A stretch of DNA of 64,000 nt from the NCBI RefSeq assembly GCF_910589235.1, contig NC_060956.1:15714499-15778498 (forward strand). Direction: 5' to 3'. The notes below the pieces were generated by a model. That model was not told the DNA's origin, made no database searches, and saw nothing but the letters and a program-made list of their open reading frames with translations. Positions 27,166-40,420 of this stretch are shown here, piece after piece. Position 1 is the stretch's first letter. Every line of letters starts with the position of its first letter. The position numbers and the translations under genes were made by a program. The stretch is from Vespa crabro. Its lineage: Eukaryota; Arthropoda; Insecta; Hymenoptera; Vespidae.

Positions 27166-27608
27166 CGGCACACATGCATATACGTACTATGCGTCTAGCG
27201 TATGCACAACTCTTTCTACGGTACTAGCCATTAGGCAAAGGGCACAAGTCTTGCCTGGTGAATGTGTAAGGGCTGGAAAGGCTGTTGAATATTCAGTTGG
27301 AACGATTCTCCAGCCTGGGGACCGAACACGGTAGCTCGTAACGTAACGTAGCACACCGACGTAATACCATCTGCCTCCTTCGGGACGGTATGCTATCCGT
27401 ATGTAGATCCTAGTATTTAACGACTAAACCCCTCCTTCTCTTTATTTATTCCTCGCTTCCTTTATTTTCTCTCATCTTTCAACCCATCCCGACAGTTTCT
27501 CCCTCTCATCGAATGTCTTATTATCTTCCTTTTTTGTCATATCTTTTCACTTTCTGCTTCGTCTTTCTATTTCTGCCTGTCTACTTCTATCCTTTTTCGT
27601 CTCATTCG

Positions 27609-27611
27609 CTC

Positions 27612-27676
<65 letters not shown>

Positions 27677-27689
27677 TTCTCTCTCTCTA
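27609..27689. repeat. (CT)n-(TA)n-(CT)n compound microsatellite
   Basis: CT to about 27644, TA to about 27674, then CT again. Confidence 0.95.
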
Positions 27690-28540
27690 TCTCACTTTCA
27701 TTCTTCTTGGCCGCTCACTCGAAGCTTTACAATCTCGAGCCAAAAGGGAACAAGACACAGAAGAACCATCCCCATAGTTTCCTTGTTACGTAATTAAATG
27801 ATGGCCTGACCGACTTGTTGACAAGCCCCAAGATGTATCGAGTTAGCAGCGAATTAAGCTCATCATCCACGGCTCGATTATAGCTCGCGTACGAACAAGA
27901 TCAAAAGAGAATAGACAAGTATAGAAGTCACTCGCATGAACATAATTATCATTATCTACGAAGAATCTTTTGACATACGATGCATCAAGAGCATTTACGT
28001 TTTAATGAAAAATATTCGTAAAAAAATAAAAAGAAATGAAAAGTTTCGCAAATGGATTATTCAACTGAACTTATGAAATAATACTTATTATATGAATTTC
28101 TGTTATGAAATAATCGATATCTATCTATTTTTCTGTCTCTCGTTTCAACGACAAATCAGTAATTTCATTAAATTAATACCTTGAATTATCTTCCGACGAT
28201 AGATCCGTGTCGCTTTTGTCGCTTACCAACGTTATTTACTACCTTAATGTCATACATTTATTACTTTTGGCTCAATGTCGTCTTATTTTTGCCCCAAGTT
28301 TAAGTTTCAGCTTCCGCGCAAGTATTACGAAGCTCATTAAACCCCAAAGAAGTTAGATGATGATAACAATTTTCCGTAAAATCGGATCTGGATGACGGAA
28401 GGAATAATGGAATACGAAAGGAGATCTTCAAAGCAAACGAAACTCAGATAACGCACATAGCTTTGATTGATTATCATCGACCGGTGAGATAGGAAAGAGG
28501 CTTCCTTTCGTGCAAAGAGAAGTAATGAAAGATACATAGA

Positions 28541-28584
28541 TAGAGAAAGAGAGAAAGAGAGAGAGAGAGAAGAGAAGAGAGAGA

Positions 28585-28616
<32 letters not shown>

Positions 28617-28617
28617 C
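28541..28617. repeat. (GA)n microsatellite in intron A-B
   Basis: GA run with AAAG, AGAAG and ACAG breaks. Confidence 0.95.
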
Positions 28618-30251
28618 GAGGAACGAGAAAACGCTCAACGAAGATTTCCTGCAATTAACTCTGAAGTTCCCCTTGCACGAAATTTTGTCGCGCAACCGCA
28701 GGGAGAGCGTCTTGTACATTGATTCTACATGAAACGCGTATGCGTTGGTAGATGTGCGCAACGTAGAATGTGAAATGTTCGCAAGGTTCGCTGACACTGG
28801 CCGTTAATTAACCAGACTTCAGACCAAATTGTTCCCTGAGCATGCGGCTCGCAACCCTACTTGCTTGCTCCAGTAAGGTGGGAGAGAACTATCCGTATTA
28901 TTTGACATCACCGTGACTCCTAACTGCTTGGCTTTTGTTCCTATTTTTTTTTTTTTTTGTTATGGATAGTCGATTTTGTATTGTTATTTACATTTGTAAT
29001 ATTTCTTTATTGATTTTATTATTAGTTGATAATGAGATATAAAAGATAAATACATCGATGAAGAGCCAAAGATATTTAGTGTTAATTAAAGAAATTAAAT
29101 TTAAAAGTATTTACTTATCTCTCGAATTCTCCGCTTTTCTGTTGTGTCGATAACTAACGTCACGATAATCAATTTCAGCGATTACTTATGCACGGAATCA
29201 TAATGCTCGCTTAGAATAAAATACTAGAATATCGCAAGCATTCTATATATTTATATACTAAAATGAAAATAAGGAAGCATAGCTAGGAAGAAGAATTAGT
29301 ATTCTGATATTTTAAACGACAATATTTTGAAAGTGAAAACATGCGGTGATTTTCCTTAAAATCACGATATAATACTTATATTCTATCTATTCCTATCCTA
29401 TACTGGGTAAGGTATGAGGAGAAAGCCTTTTTATAAGCTGCACGATTTTTGCTTTCAAATATTTAGTAATGGCTAGTGCACTTAAGTAATAGGCCCCCGT
29501 TTAGATCATGCGAATTTCAGTATCAAAATTCAGTAATTAATCCATTCCTCTACTATTTAAATTCACTAGCCATCATTCCATGCTTAAAAACAAAAACTGT
29601 GCAACTTATGGGATTACGGCGGTGTCAAATAATGGGGATCATCTTTTCCCTCATTAAAAAAGACTTTATCGGAATAAGCAAGTAAATGTTATATACGGTT
29701 ACTAACGTATACCTTGCGCATAGTGTAGCATTTTATACCTAAGTACTTAAGTATATGTCTTTTGAGTTTCTTTTTAGAGTTAGTATCCGACAGATATTGA
29801 CCTATGCTAATGCAATACTTATGAATAGTAAAAGAAAACAATTTCGTTACGACGTTCAACAAGTAAATTTATCAACTGTTTTTATTTTCTATTTTATTTT
29901 ATTTTATTTTTTTTTGCGTTTCCTTTTACGAGAAAATCGTAACTCATTCAATTTCAAGAATACTGACGCGATTTTCCCGACTTCACATTAATTTTCTTTT
30001 TACAACCAACCTAGACTATTCATGCGTTCTCTTTAATATTTTCCATCGTTGACTAAGAGAACAACACCAGAATGACGGTGATGCTGGCTTAGATACTTTT
30101 ATATTTTCGTAGTAAGCGAGTGATACGTTTTCTTTTTCTACTTTTTTTTTTACTTATTCTTTTCCTTTTTTCTCCATCTACTGGCTTCTCATTTTTCGCA
30201 ATCTTCCTCATTATTTACGGATGCACGAGTTTTTCATCTCCTTCTTTCTCC

Positions 30252-30278
30252 TTCTCCCTCCTTCTCCCTCCCTCTCCC

Positions 30279-30309
<31 letters not shown>

Positions 30310-30320
30310 TTCCCCCTCCT
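30252..30320. repeat. (CT)n/(CCCTCT)n pyrimidine tract
   Basis: CT repeats mixed with CCCTCT units. Confidence 0.9.
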
Positions 30321-30944
30321 TCTCTTGCTCTCTTATGATGCTTGCTAATAAGATGCACTTTTTAGAAAGATTTCGACTGGCCAGAAGCAACAAATTACAT
30401 TCCTGTTCTCCGTACTCCCTATACTCTCATTTTGTAGCATTTGCTACATATAAAATAGATTAACTATTTCCTTCTTCTTGGTTCTTTACGGTTAAAATGA
30501 TTATTTGGAACAATGTTTCGTTAAAGTTTCGTTTCGTCCTTCAACGACTTTCATCTTTTAAAAGATGAAAATTTTATGGATAAAGAAAATAAAATAAAAA
30601 AAAACATAATTACAAACTCAACAATTTTGAGGACTATAATTTAGCATTGCACTTGATGATCACTTTAATAAATCTTTTCCTATTTAATATTTATTAAACT
30701 GGGCTGATTTTATTATAGATAATGTTCCAATGATCGATAAACATTACGTCTTGTCATTTTTTATAAAAATCAGACTAAAGAATCACGTAAAATATTATAA
30801 TCATAATAATTGTATCTTGTTATTTGCTTTTTACAAATACTTTCAATAATTTATATATCTGAATAAAAAAGAAGAACTAAAAATTACGTATCGAATGAAT
30901 TCTGTTTGAAAATCGACGGTATCCATTTTAATGCAGTTGAAGGA

Positions 30945-31270
30945 GCGATAACTGCAGCACTGATAGAAGCATCCTTTTCCTCTCGCTTTCGACTCCCTTT
31001 TAACGAAGTATCAATGTTACCACCAGCGAATTACGTATTCAGGACCGGTGTTGGTCGGTGTACTTTGGCAAGATCTCGCAGCATGACCAAAGCTCGAAGC
31101 AGACGTTGGACTCTAGAGGATAGAAAGGGAAGAGAAGAGACACGAAGAGGGGTGTACAAAGGCCAGGAGTAATGATGTTTGTTTAGCTCTCGAGGAAGGC
31201 CCGTCTGAGGGCGAAAGATCTGGGTTTTGGCACGGAGATGATGGTCGAGGGACGGCAGGATTGGGAGCTG
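30945..31270. other. GC-richer intronic island
   Basis: Includes most of an 88-codon plus-strand open frame (30906-31172) without any recognised domain. No acceptor/donor pair compatible with the phase-0 joint between exons A and B was seen, so it is not called an exon. Confidence 0.35.
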
Positions 31271-33526
31271 CCCGAATCTCTATCCACTCTCTCTTTATCT
31301 CTTTCTCTCTCTCATTCTCTCTCTCTCTTCTTTACCTCCCAATACGCGCTTACCTCGTAAATTGAAAATCCCGTGTGGTAGTACTCATGCATCTGAAGCT
31401 CCTTAGGAGTTAAGCAAATTAGATTGTCTGCTTAGAAACTGAAGGAACGACTAACTTCCTTTCAACATCTTCGTGATGGATAAAGCGGACAATAGAATAA
31501 AAATTTTGTTCGATTCTTAAACTTCCTTCATGTCGTTGAAATAATTATGATTAACTAATAGTGCATCATTCTTAGCGAATTCGCTTTATTGTGAACGAAG
31601 TCTGGAAGATACCGTAAATCGTAGTGGAGCGCGAACCACTTTAAAAATATATACGTAATGCTGTAAAAGAGCAATAAAAGCGTACAAGTTAAAAAGGTAG
31701 AACTACGCTTTTATATGGGATTTAGTAAGAGTTTTTATCGTATCGAGCTCGTATCCGTGCGAGCGTTTTCAAAGAAATACTTACGTCCACTTAAGGTTTA
31801 CGTCAGTCCGGAGTTTTACTACGCCGTTGACACTTTTCACTCGAAGCATAAAAATTTCTATAGGCAAGTGTGCCAGGTCTAAAGTGGCCAAAGAACCGTC
31901 CTTGCTACTTAAGAATAAGACGAATTTGTGTTTTGAAAAAGAGAAAGTTCAACTTAATTTCTTCCTTTCTTCTCGTATATAAAATAGGACATATTTATAA
32001 TTGTTATGAAATAAAAAGAACGCAAATGAAAAAGATCTTTTGGATAATAGAGAGTCTCGATTCCATGGCTTTGCACGTTTCGCTCGTATTTATTTATGTG
32101 ACATTGATACTAACAACATTGCTATGAATATGTCGAAAATTAATTTCGATTTAACACTGACTTTCTTTCTCATATAGTTTCCAAGAAATTCTACCTTGCG
32201 TGTGATTCCTGACGTTTATTTGTGTTCCTTTTCTCTTCAAAAAGAAACAGGCAATTTCAAATTTTTATCTCTCGCGGACGATGATGAGGGCACAACATTG
32301 TCGCACCCTTGAGACGATATTTCAAAATTTCAAACTTGATAAGGTCGTAAGTTCCACTTAAAAACGTGATCATCTTCAGAGAAATTCTTCCTTCTCATGG
32401 GAATAGCTAAATATCGTTCCTGTATCTCTTATTTTTCTTTCTTTTGGTATCTCGTTTTACATTCAGCTCTCGTAGATATAAAAAGTTATACGAGAAATAC
32501 GAAAACGAAATAAGAAAACAAGAAAAGGAGAAAATGAAAGAAAATGTCATTCGTCATGAACGTTAAACGTTTTTCATTCACTCGCGCATGGCTTTTTGAA
32601 CGCATTCTTCGTTCGTGTATGTAGATAGCTTCGTACATCGAAACGAAGCAGCGACGAGAGTTTCACCGCTCGCGTTGAGTCCTTGGCTTCCTGAAATAGT
32701 TTCTGAAATAGTACGCGTCGCGGCACGTGTAATAAACCCAATTTCACATATTTAACGGACATACCGTCTCTGGCACAGCCAACAATGCCTCCAATACAAC
32801 TAGAATTAAATCTACCGAGCAATTATATATTGAGATGGGGACACAACGATAAAATTCTTCTACGAAGACGATTTCGAAACGTTATTTTGCATATAAGTCA
32901 TCTCGAACATTTAATCAAGATTAATCGTGATTGCGATATTCATATAACTACATATTTTTATATTAACGTAATCAAGAATAAAAAAGGATGAATGATGAAT
33001 AAGATTCTGTCACTCATCGTTTCCATATGACTTGATTCGAGACGAGAATAAGATTTTAAGAGAAGACAGCTGATAGACGTTAAAAATATGTCTTCGTTCG
33101 AAGTACATATTTCATTATGTAGAATAATAAACCTTGAAAAAAAAAAATAATCGTAATGGTTGAAAATTCGAAACGTTTATCTGTACAAAAAATCTCTAAA
33201 TTCTGCAATCAATATAATAAAATGATATTAGCGTTTGTAAACCTAAGTGAAACACATTTTAATTAATGTTCCGGAAAATATTGAAAATTATATCTTAGAT
33301 CGTGTATTGATATTTATCATGTTAAAAAGTCTTATCACGAAATGGAAAAAGATTTTTATTCCCATTGACTTTTAATCAATGTATCTTTAAGAATTATGTA
33401 AATTGCAGGGTGTTCAAAAATTTAGGAAAATATGCGAAAGAGATGCGGGAGAGGTAACTACGGTAATGTAATATCTCGCTCGTAGTGGGACGCATAACTG
33501 ACATGCCAATCTCGCTTCTGTTGTAG

Positions 33527-33645
33527 ATATGCGGGAAGGTGTTCAGCAACGCATCAGCGCTCACGAAGCACAAATTGACGCACAGCAACGAGAGGAAATA
33601 TGTGTGCCTGATGTGCGGGAAGGCGTTCAAGCGGCAGGACCACTT
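33527..33645 (+). CDS. Internal exon B of the zinc-finger gene: rest of finger 1 and first two thirds of finger 2
   Basis: A 119-bp exon preceded by TTCTGTTGTAG and followed by GTGAGTAC. It is clearly GC-richer than its flanks. It begins with ICGKVF, completing finger 1 (C-x2-C-x12-H-x3-H; helix positions -1, 2, 3, 6 are N, S, A, K), continues through the linker SNERKYV, and carries most of finger 2 (CLMCGKAFKRQDHL; helix -1 R, 2 D, 3 H). It ends two bases into the Leu codon of the finger-2 helix, so the next intron is phase 2 and also falls inside a finger. The linker departs from the common TGEKP form but keeps its length. The length is not a multiple of three, so skipping this exon shifts the frame. 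Fingers of this class bind DNA in the nucleus; no target can be read from the sequence alone. The minus-strand open frame over this exon is a shadow. Confidence 0.95.
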
Positions 33646-34979
33646 GTGAGTACACATACGTTTACTTACGATCATGTATATATGTATTATATCTTCGTTT
33701 AGGCATATTTTTCATAGGCTAGTAAACATATAACATATCGATTTATTATAAGGTATTAACGGTCAAGCTGGAAATTAAAAAAATTTGTTGCACATAAAAT
33801 GCGTTTCCATCATCCATTAGATTTTTCGCGAAGATAACAGATTTTTACGTTCTTGTTAACTTCTTTTTCCGAGCGTAAAATAACGAGCAAGAACTACACA
33901 CGAGCAGTCTTACACTTATGTTAGAGGAAAATGTTCTCGCTTGTGACACCGAGTCGTTCGTTACGTTTATCAAGACCTCTCCACGATCTACTTCAGGCTT
34001 GTTGTATATACGTACATGTAGAAGTAGATGTATACAAGTATACACCTACATAAGAGTCTCGTGGTTTTCTTGTCGAGGTATTGCCTTCGTCACCGCATCA
34101 AAGCGTTTCTTCTCGAGCAAACGAACCTGCCGGTATCCCTTCGAGCAGTACAACCACCGGTAAATAAGTTTTATCTTTTCTAGTACAAATCCTAAAAGAA
34201 TAGAGGGTTCTGCCGAAAGAAAAGAATTATAATTATATAATTATTATAATAAAATTAGAATTACAATTATATAAATGATAAGATTTCAAAAGTTTAGTTT
34301 ATTGCATCCAGCCTCTCTAAAATTTCGACTAACTCTTCTACTTTACTATTATTTTTTTTACGCATCAAAAAATCGTATCGATCTTTTTCCCTTTCTTTTC
34401 GAGATTATAATCGATAGAATGGAAAATTTAATAAATTTTATTAAAATAAAAAGATAACGATTTTGACTTGAATAAATCTCACGTATAAATCGAAACAAGA
34501 GTGACGTAAGAATAAAGAACTAAGGGGAAGGTCGAGGGAAGCAAGTAGAAAGGAAGGAAAACAAAATAGATAGAAAGGTTAGCAGTAGAAATATAGAGCG
34601 TACTACGAAGACTAAGGATTCAATTCTCCTTGGGAAGGAAGAAAAGGAATAAGAGAGAATCGATGGTGGCAACGGAGGTGGGTCTTGCGAAGTTGACTAC
34701 CTGACCGGCTAGCTGCCGAGTTGGATTCGTTGTATTTTCTTCAAAGACGGATTTCCAAATCCCCATGCTACGTCTTTCTTACCCCTAACCCTCTTTCTTC
34801 CATTTCTATCCAACGTTCTTTCCTTTCTTCTCTTGCTTCGTATGCCTTCCTCGGAATTCGCCATGTATCGCTGGTCCATTCGAGCTGGACAGTATTTTTC
34901 TTTTTCTCTATTTCTCTTATACTTCCTACTTTCTTTCTTATTTCTTTTCTTTTAGTTCTTCCTCTCTTTCTTTTTCTCC

Positions 34980-35015
34980 TCTCTCTCTTTCTCTCTCTTT
35001 CTCTCTCTTTCTCTC
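34980..35015. repeat. Tandem CTCTCTCTTT decamer
   Basis: Three to four copies of a 10-bp unit within a longer pyrimidine-rich stretch that begins near 34.75 kb. Confidence 0.85.
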
Positions 35016-38000
35016 AATAGTTTATCCCTTGTTCGATAAAAAGTTAAGCGGTTCCATGTTCGTTGTAAGCCCTGAAAACTAGCAAGGTATTACTTACGTT
35101 CGATTGCTAAACGTTTTCTTGTTTTTCGATAAACTTCCATGGAATTCATTGAATTTTCAATAAAATTATAGTTATATTAAACAAGTGCTTACATGCGTTT
35201 AATCGCAAACGGAAAAAAGCGTGAATATTTTGAATACTAAGGTCATTCTTGTTTTAACTGCTTTATAACGAGACAGAAATAACGAAGAATATTTCTTTTT
35301 TTTTCCAAAAGAAACGAATGAACTAGACGAGGTTGGAAATGACTCTTTATTTTTTAATTTAATTCCTCCAATCTGTCTCTCGGCCTTTGAAGTCCTTCAA
35401 TTTTCCCGCGATAACTCTGTAATGGAGCATATTTTTTCTCTGGAGAAAGGAATTAAGGATCACCTTATTTATTTACGCAATATACTTTCCGAGCTTCGTG
35501 CATGACATATTTGAAATATTGTTTCGAAAAACTAGCAAAAAGAAAAGGAAAGAAAGAACGTTATTTTATTTATTTTCAAGAAATATGAGATTCGTCAAAA
35601 ATATGTATGTATATTATAACCACAATCGATTTATTATTTAAGTTACATATTATCTGCATATCGTTCAAAAATGAATTAAAAAAGTTATTAGTCTCTCTTC
35701 GAAAAGAGCGTTTCACTTTCAGAACACACAAAAAGCTCATCGTCTCGTTCTTTATAAATTAATCATCAAATCTTTCCCTAAGAAATCCCTAAAAATCAAG
35801 AGTACGAAGAATAAAGAATAAAAAATTTATTATTTTGTAATATTTTGGCAATAATTTCTTTTTACCTAAGAATAGTTTATTTTTAGCTAATTGCTTTATT
35901 CTACATTAACGATGGGATGTAAATTTGAAGGATCAATATTTCGTAGCTCCTGAAAAACAAAATCTTAAGGATGCGACACGAGGAGCACGAGATTAAATCT
36001 GATATTCGCGTTGTAAGACTAAACGCTCAAACTTGAGGAATAAAGGAGCTTTAGAAATATATTAAATATTTTTCAGTAGACTATAAAGGATAAATCCTAA
36101 GAACTTTACTTAAATTATTAATCTTAACTAAGTTACATTAGTGAACTAGGCCGAGAAACAAAAGTAATTAAGACAAACGAGATCTACGTGGCGGATAGTA
36201 TGTTCGTAGGTGTTGCTACTTTGAAAGTTGCCGAATAAAAGATCGAGAGTTAGTACCTTTTCAAATTTATATTTTGGGTGGGAGGAAGAGGAAGCTGATA
36301 TGATGGAGTTATTTTTTATGCTACTTGAGCTTAGGGTTGTCCATTACCTTTAATTCGAAACATGTGTGACTTCAAAGACAGGTATAGATAAAATATGAAT
36401 TACAAGCATAATAGGAGAACACTGTTATCGTTGTATAAGCTTGTGTAGGTTATACTTCTCTCATGCTATATAACAATTGAATTATTATGAGTTAGAGTAT
36501 TAGTGAATCACAGTTTCTCATATTTATATTCTTCTTTGATAATGTCGTGCATCTCGTAGTAATCCATACTAGATAGAACGCAGCATCGATACATATTTAT
36601 ATTACGATAAATTTATAGAATATAAAGAATAATAAATATAATTGATACATTATATTAACGAATATATAAATTTGCGACAAAAACAAGATTTTATTGGTTA
36701 TTTTTTCAAAAATAATAAATAATAAAAGTTAATAAATATATTTATGTATATTATAATAAAAATCAAAACATATAAGTTAGTTTTCACGCTATCTATAAGC
36801 TAGAATTCCCAACGCTATTATTTTTTATGGTTTCCTCTGAACTAGTATTAGCTCAGTTTATATTATTACTATTACTGCTATTGCATTTCGTGTATCATCT
36901 CGCATTGATGCTTTTTCACGTGACCAGTCCTCGACAATTTGGATATGTGATCATTCACTAGTAGATATAATTAATATTAATGAGATACGATGATAAATAC
37001 AAAATGCATTTGGCATTTTTGTCCATTATCGTATCCTTGTTTTTCTGCCATATAATCATATCAACAGTTCGTAATACTCGCATTTGTTTTTATTCTGTTT
37101 TTGTTTATATTGATTTTATTTTGGTTCTTATTGATTCTCTTATTGATTTTGTGAAATTAATAATTTGTATGAAATTGATATGAAGAAAAATGAAGATACA
37201 TTCATAAGTCATTTATAGCGACGTCCGTTTTTAAACAGATAAATATAACAAGGATGTATTGTTATTTAAGCGATTCCGAAGAAGAAGCCGTCATCGGTCA
37301 ATATGTGAACAATTTTCGGGAACTTGGAAGAGCCAGTAAAGGGGGGTTCTTAGCAAATATTTATTGTTCGAACGTATATTAGACTTTCCTAAAGTAAAAG
37401 AATGTTGAGATAAAACATTTTACATTTTTCATTCATAAACGAAAACAATTGTAAATAAAATATCCTTATGATTATCAATTCTACGTTTTCAAAAAGTAAC
37501 ATGCCACCATTAACTTTACTGTTATAATGTAGAATGTACATGATGTACATAATATTAATGTATGTTTTTTATTACTTTATTAGTTTAGCTAAGAGTGGGC
37601 CGAGTTTCTACATTGGTTGGAATGATAAAGATAGGGTAGAGAAATTTAATCCGAAGGTCATAAGAAGGCACTACTTTTATTTGTTTTGTTTGAGAACTAA
37701 CGCAATACCAATTAATTTTGTTGACCCTTCCTTAAATATAGCTAAAACAGGAGCACCATACGTTGTAATATTATAGATTATATTGTGAATGATTACTTAG
37801 TTGATTCCCAAACAATTACATTATCGCCGTAATTGATCATTTTGCCCGTTTGACTGTCAATCATTACTTCTTTTTTATGTCATATAATGTTTTACAAATG
37901 TCTATAGAATAGAAGTGAAAGCATTAAATTTAGGGCAAACATAACAAATAATAAATACATTAATTACAAACATACACATATTTGCATAAACAAGTAATGT

Positions 38001-38199
38001 ATAACGCAACGCTCGTTTGACTAGTAAGTCTTGTCTTTTGAAAAAATTTCGAAGCCAATATTTCAGACAGGATTATACTTTGAAAAGGTCTTTGAATTAA
38101 TTGAAAACCTTCTACGTTGCTGACTATATATCAATAACATATATTAAAGTGTTCACCACGTATGGTCTAGTACTGTTTTCACTACGTGAAGCCTTTTAA
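35016..38199. other. AT-rich intronic DNA with two unassigned small open frames
   Basis: A 42-codon frame at 37254-37382 starts MYCYLSDSEEEAVIG and has codon use unlike the surrounding AT-rich DNA. An 80-codon frame at 37534-37776 follows. Neither is recognised; both lie just left of the gypsy pol remnant and may be decayed mobile-element sequence. Confidence 0.3.
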
Positions 38200-40420
38200 A
38201 TTTCGAGACAAGCTTTTTGTTAACATTCCTGACATAACTTAATCATCTACTTGATTTGCATTTTAGCTTTCCTTGATCTTTTTCACCGAAGATTCACTGA
38301 AATTCAAAAAAAAAATTTTTTTAATTTTACACAAATTTCTATCGACAGATATATTTTGACTCAAATACTCTCGTATTTTGTCGTTTACCTTGGTGTTGGT
38401 TTTTGTTAACGTATACCAATCTAGTAGGAGTCTCATTCGTCGACCTACACACAGTATTTTAATTTGTGAACTCGACCATATCCAACGAAACGTCCCATTT
38501 ATTCGATGTTACGGAATTCTTTGCTAACATCGGGATTAAATCTCTGTTGAAACGCTCCACTTGACCACTCGCATGCGGAATTCCGCGTACAGCAAAAACA
38601 TGGTGAATATATTCCGTTTACAAGAAATTTTGAAATTCTTTGGACGCAGTTCCTCTATCACTAATGATACATTTCGGATGTCTATAAACACAGAAATAGT
38701 TCTGCCGAAATAATTCTATTTTATAGTTTGTACATCCGTACAATCTAATGTATTTCGAAAAAGCATTGATCGTTAAGAATACGTATTTACAATTTGTTTT
38801 GATTTTTTTCAACGGACCACTATGACCTGTGTGTATGAAATGGGACATAGCCACTCGAGATGCTATTCAATATTCCTTCTTTTTACTACTCACTAGAGAA
38901 AACTTAATATGTTTGAGACATAAAGTTTTGTTTTATCACGAATTTTTGGAAACTAATACAGTAGAGTAATATTCTGTACGACTTTATCAACATTGACAAA
39001 TGACCAAGATTATCGTGACAGATCTGAATCATATTGGTCTTTACAAACCCTAAAACAAAAATTTGCTGTTTTTAATCAATCAATAGACTAGGTCATTAAT
39101 CAAGTCGAGAAACTTATTCTCTTTTTCTTTCAACTTGCTTCTTATTTCATTTATTACATGATTTTGATCGTGTTTTAAGGTCTCCTCGAAAGTATTTGCT
39201 TCCAGAATTAAAGTGCTTAATGATTGAGTGCGCATTCGAGTTCATAGATGTTGTTTCACCTAATGATCGTACAGTTGCAGATACAGAGATTTACAGTCTG
39301 TTTACTCAATGTTAACCTAAAACTGTCACGATCTGTAATTATGCTGAACAGGATACCAAATAAGTATATACATGAAAACGCTCTTTAGCAAAAACCACTG
39401 TAAAATATTCCAATTCGAAGGTTTTGATACTTTTGATTCCGCAGGTGTCCTTCGGCTGAAATAAAAGATAGGTCGAAACTTACCATCTTTTTGCTTTTGC
39501 ATCAGAATCACTTCGAATCAGCTTGAGTTGGTGTCGCAATGGATTTCTAAACTCGAAAAGTAAATCGACAACACAGGTTGCGTCTTCAAGCGTTTCTTCA
39601 AGATGTTAATGATCACATATTCGTTCTCTTCGAAGCTAAATTCGAGATTTTTAAGCGAATCGTACAAATGTTTTATAGTCATCGAAAACTTCTTCACGAA
39701 TCGTCGAAAAAAGCTCCAACAAAACCAACTAATTAATGCATCTAATGGGCTATGTATGGGATCGGGAAGTTAATTATAGATTCATTATATTCTCCATTCG
39801 ACCGTATTTTCTTCTCATCGATCGAATAGTCTAAATACGGAATCTCTGAAAACAAGAACGAACATTTATTGAACTTAAATTGCAAATGGGCTAACAAAAC
39901 CACTTCTTCCAAAAATTTTCGAATGCTCTTCGATACTCTCAGTGATTAATCGTGATTTTGTTGTGTTCTTGAAAGTTTATGCACAGTTGAATTTCATCGG
40001 TATTCTTGCGTACTAGCAAGATGGAATTATTTAAAGCGAATTACTCGGCCTAATTATCCAGTTCCGTAAATAAATCATTCAAGGTTACTCTCAATACTTC
40101 CTTCTCCGTGAACGATAAACGTCTTAAAATAATGAACGAATTATAACGAAAAATAATAATAACGAAGTATAAGATTATACTTCAGGTTAATTTCTATCTT
40201 AAAATTGTGCGTACTCGAATCGATTATTGATCTAATTTCGCTAAGCTCGGTAGCTATTCGAGATTTGACCTTCGGGTTAATATGAAGCATGTCCAATACA
40301 CACGTCGAATTGTACCTTATATCGATAAGTATCAGCTGATCATGAAAATCGTCGTGCTTTGGTTGGCCGTAATTCGCAATCACGACTAACTCTTCGTCTT
40401 AATAACGCTGCGTAGGCTAT
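38200..40420 (-). mobile_element. Decayed Ty3/gypsy-type pol remnant, minus strand
   Basis: Reading the minus strand from 40420 down to 38200, pieces of a gypsy polyprotein appear in the normal order but broken by stops and frame changes. At 40383-40141 there is a segment like the region between protease and reverse transcriptase (VLDMLHINPKVKSRIATEL). Near 40.03-39.93 kb a reverse-transcriptase N-terminal piece reads NNSILLVRKNTDEIQLC. At 39511-39326 is an RNase H piece (ILMQKQKDGKFRPIFYFSRR). At 38854-38618 is an integrase core with AFSKYIRLYG and ISDRGTASKEFQNFL, and continuing to about 38.38 kb further core sequence such as GIPHASGQVERFNRD. The segment HTGHSGPL appears where the family has Asp before the GPL block, so one catalytic Asp seems to be Gly. 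The element cannot encode a working enzyme as it stands. End points are approximate and no LTR was found for this copy. Confidence 0.85.

Larger units (their letters stand above)
26083..33526 (+). other. Intron between zinc-finger exons A and B (7.4 kb, phase 0)
   Basis: Starts GTAAGAAT and ends TTGTAG; its ends are fixed by the restored finger-1 codons. It contains several CT tracts on the sense strand (26311, 26929, 27609, 30252) and GA tracts (26588, 28541), described separately, plus GC-richer islands near 27.05-27.40 and 30.95-31.27 kb. No other coding exon was recognised inside it. Confidence 0.85.

Noticed and set aside
33394..33675. 93-codon minus-strand open frame
   Set aside because: Shadow of zinc-finger exon B on the opposite strand.
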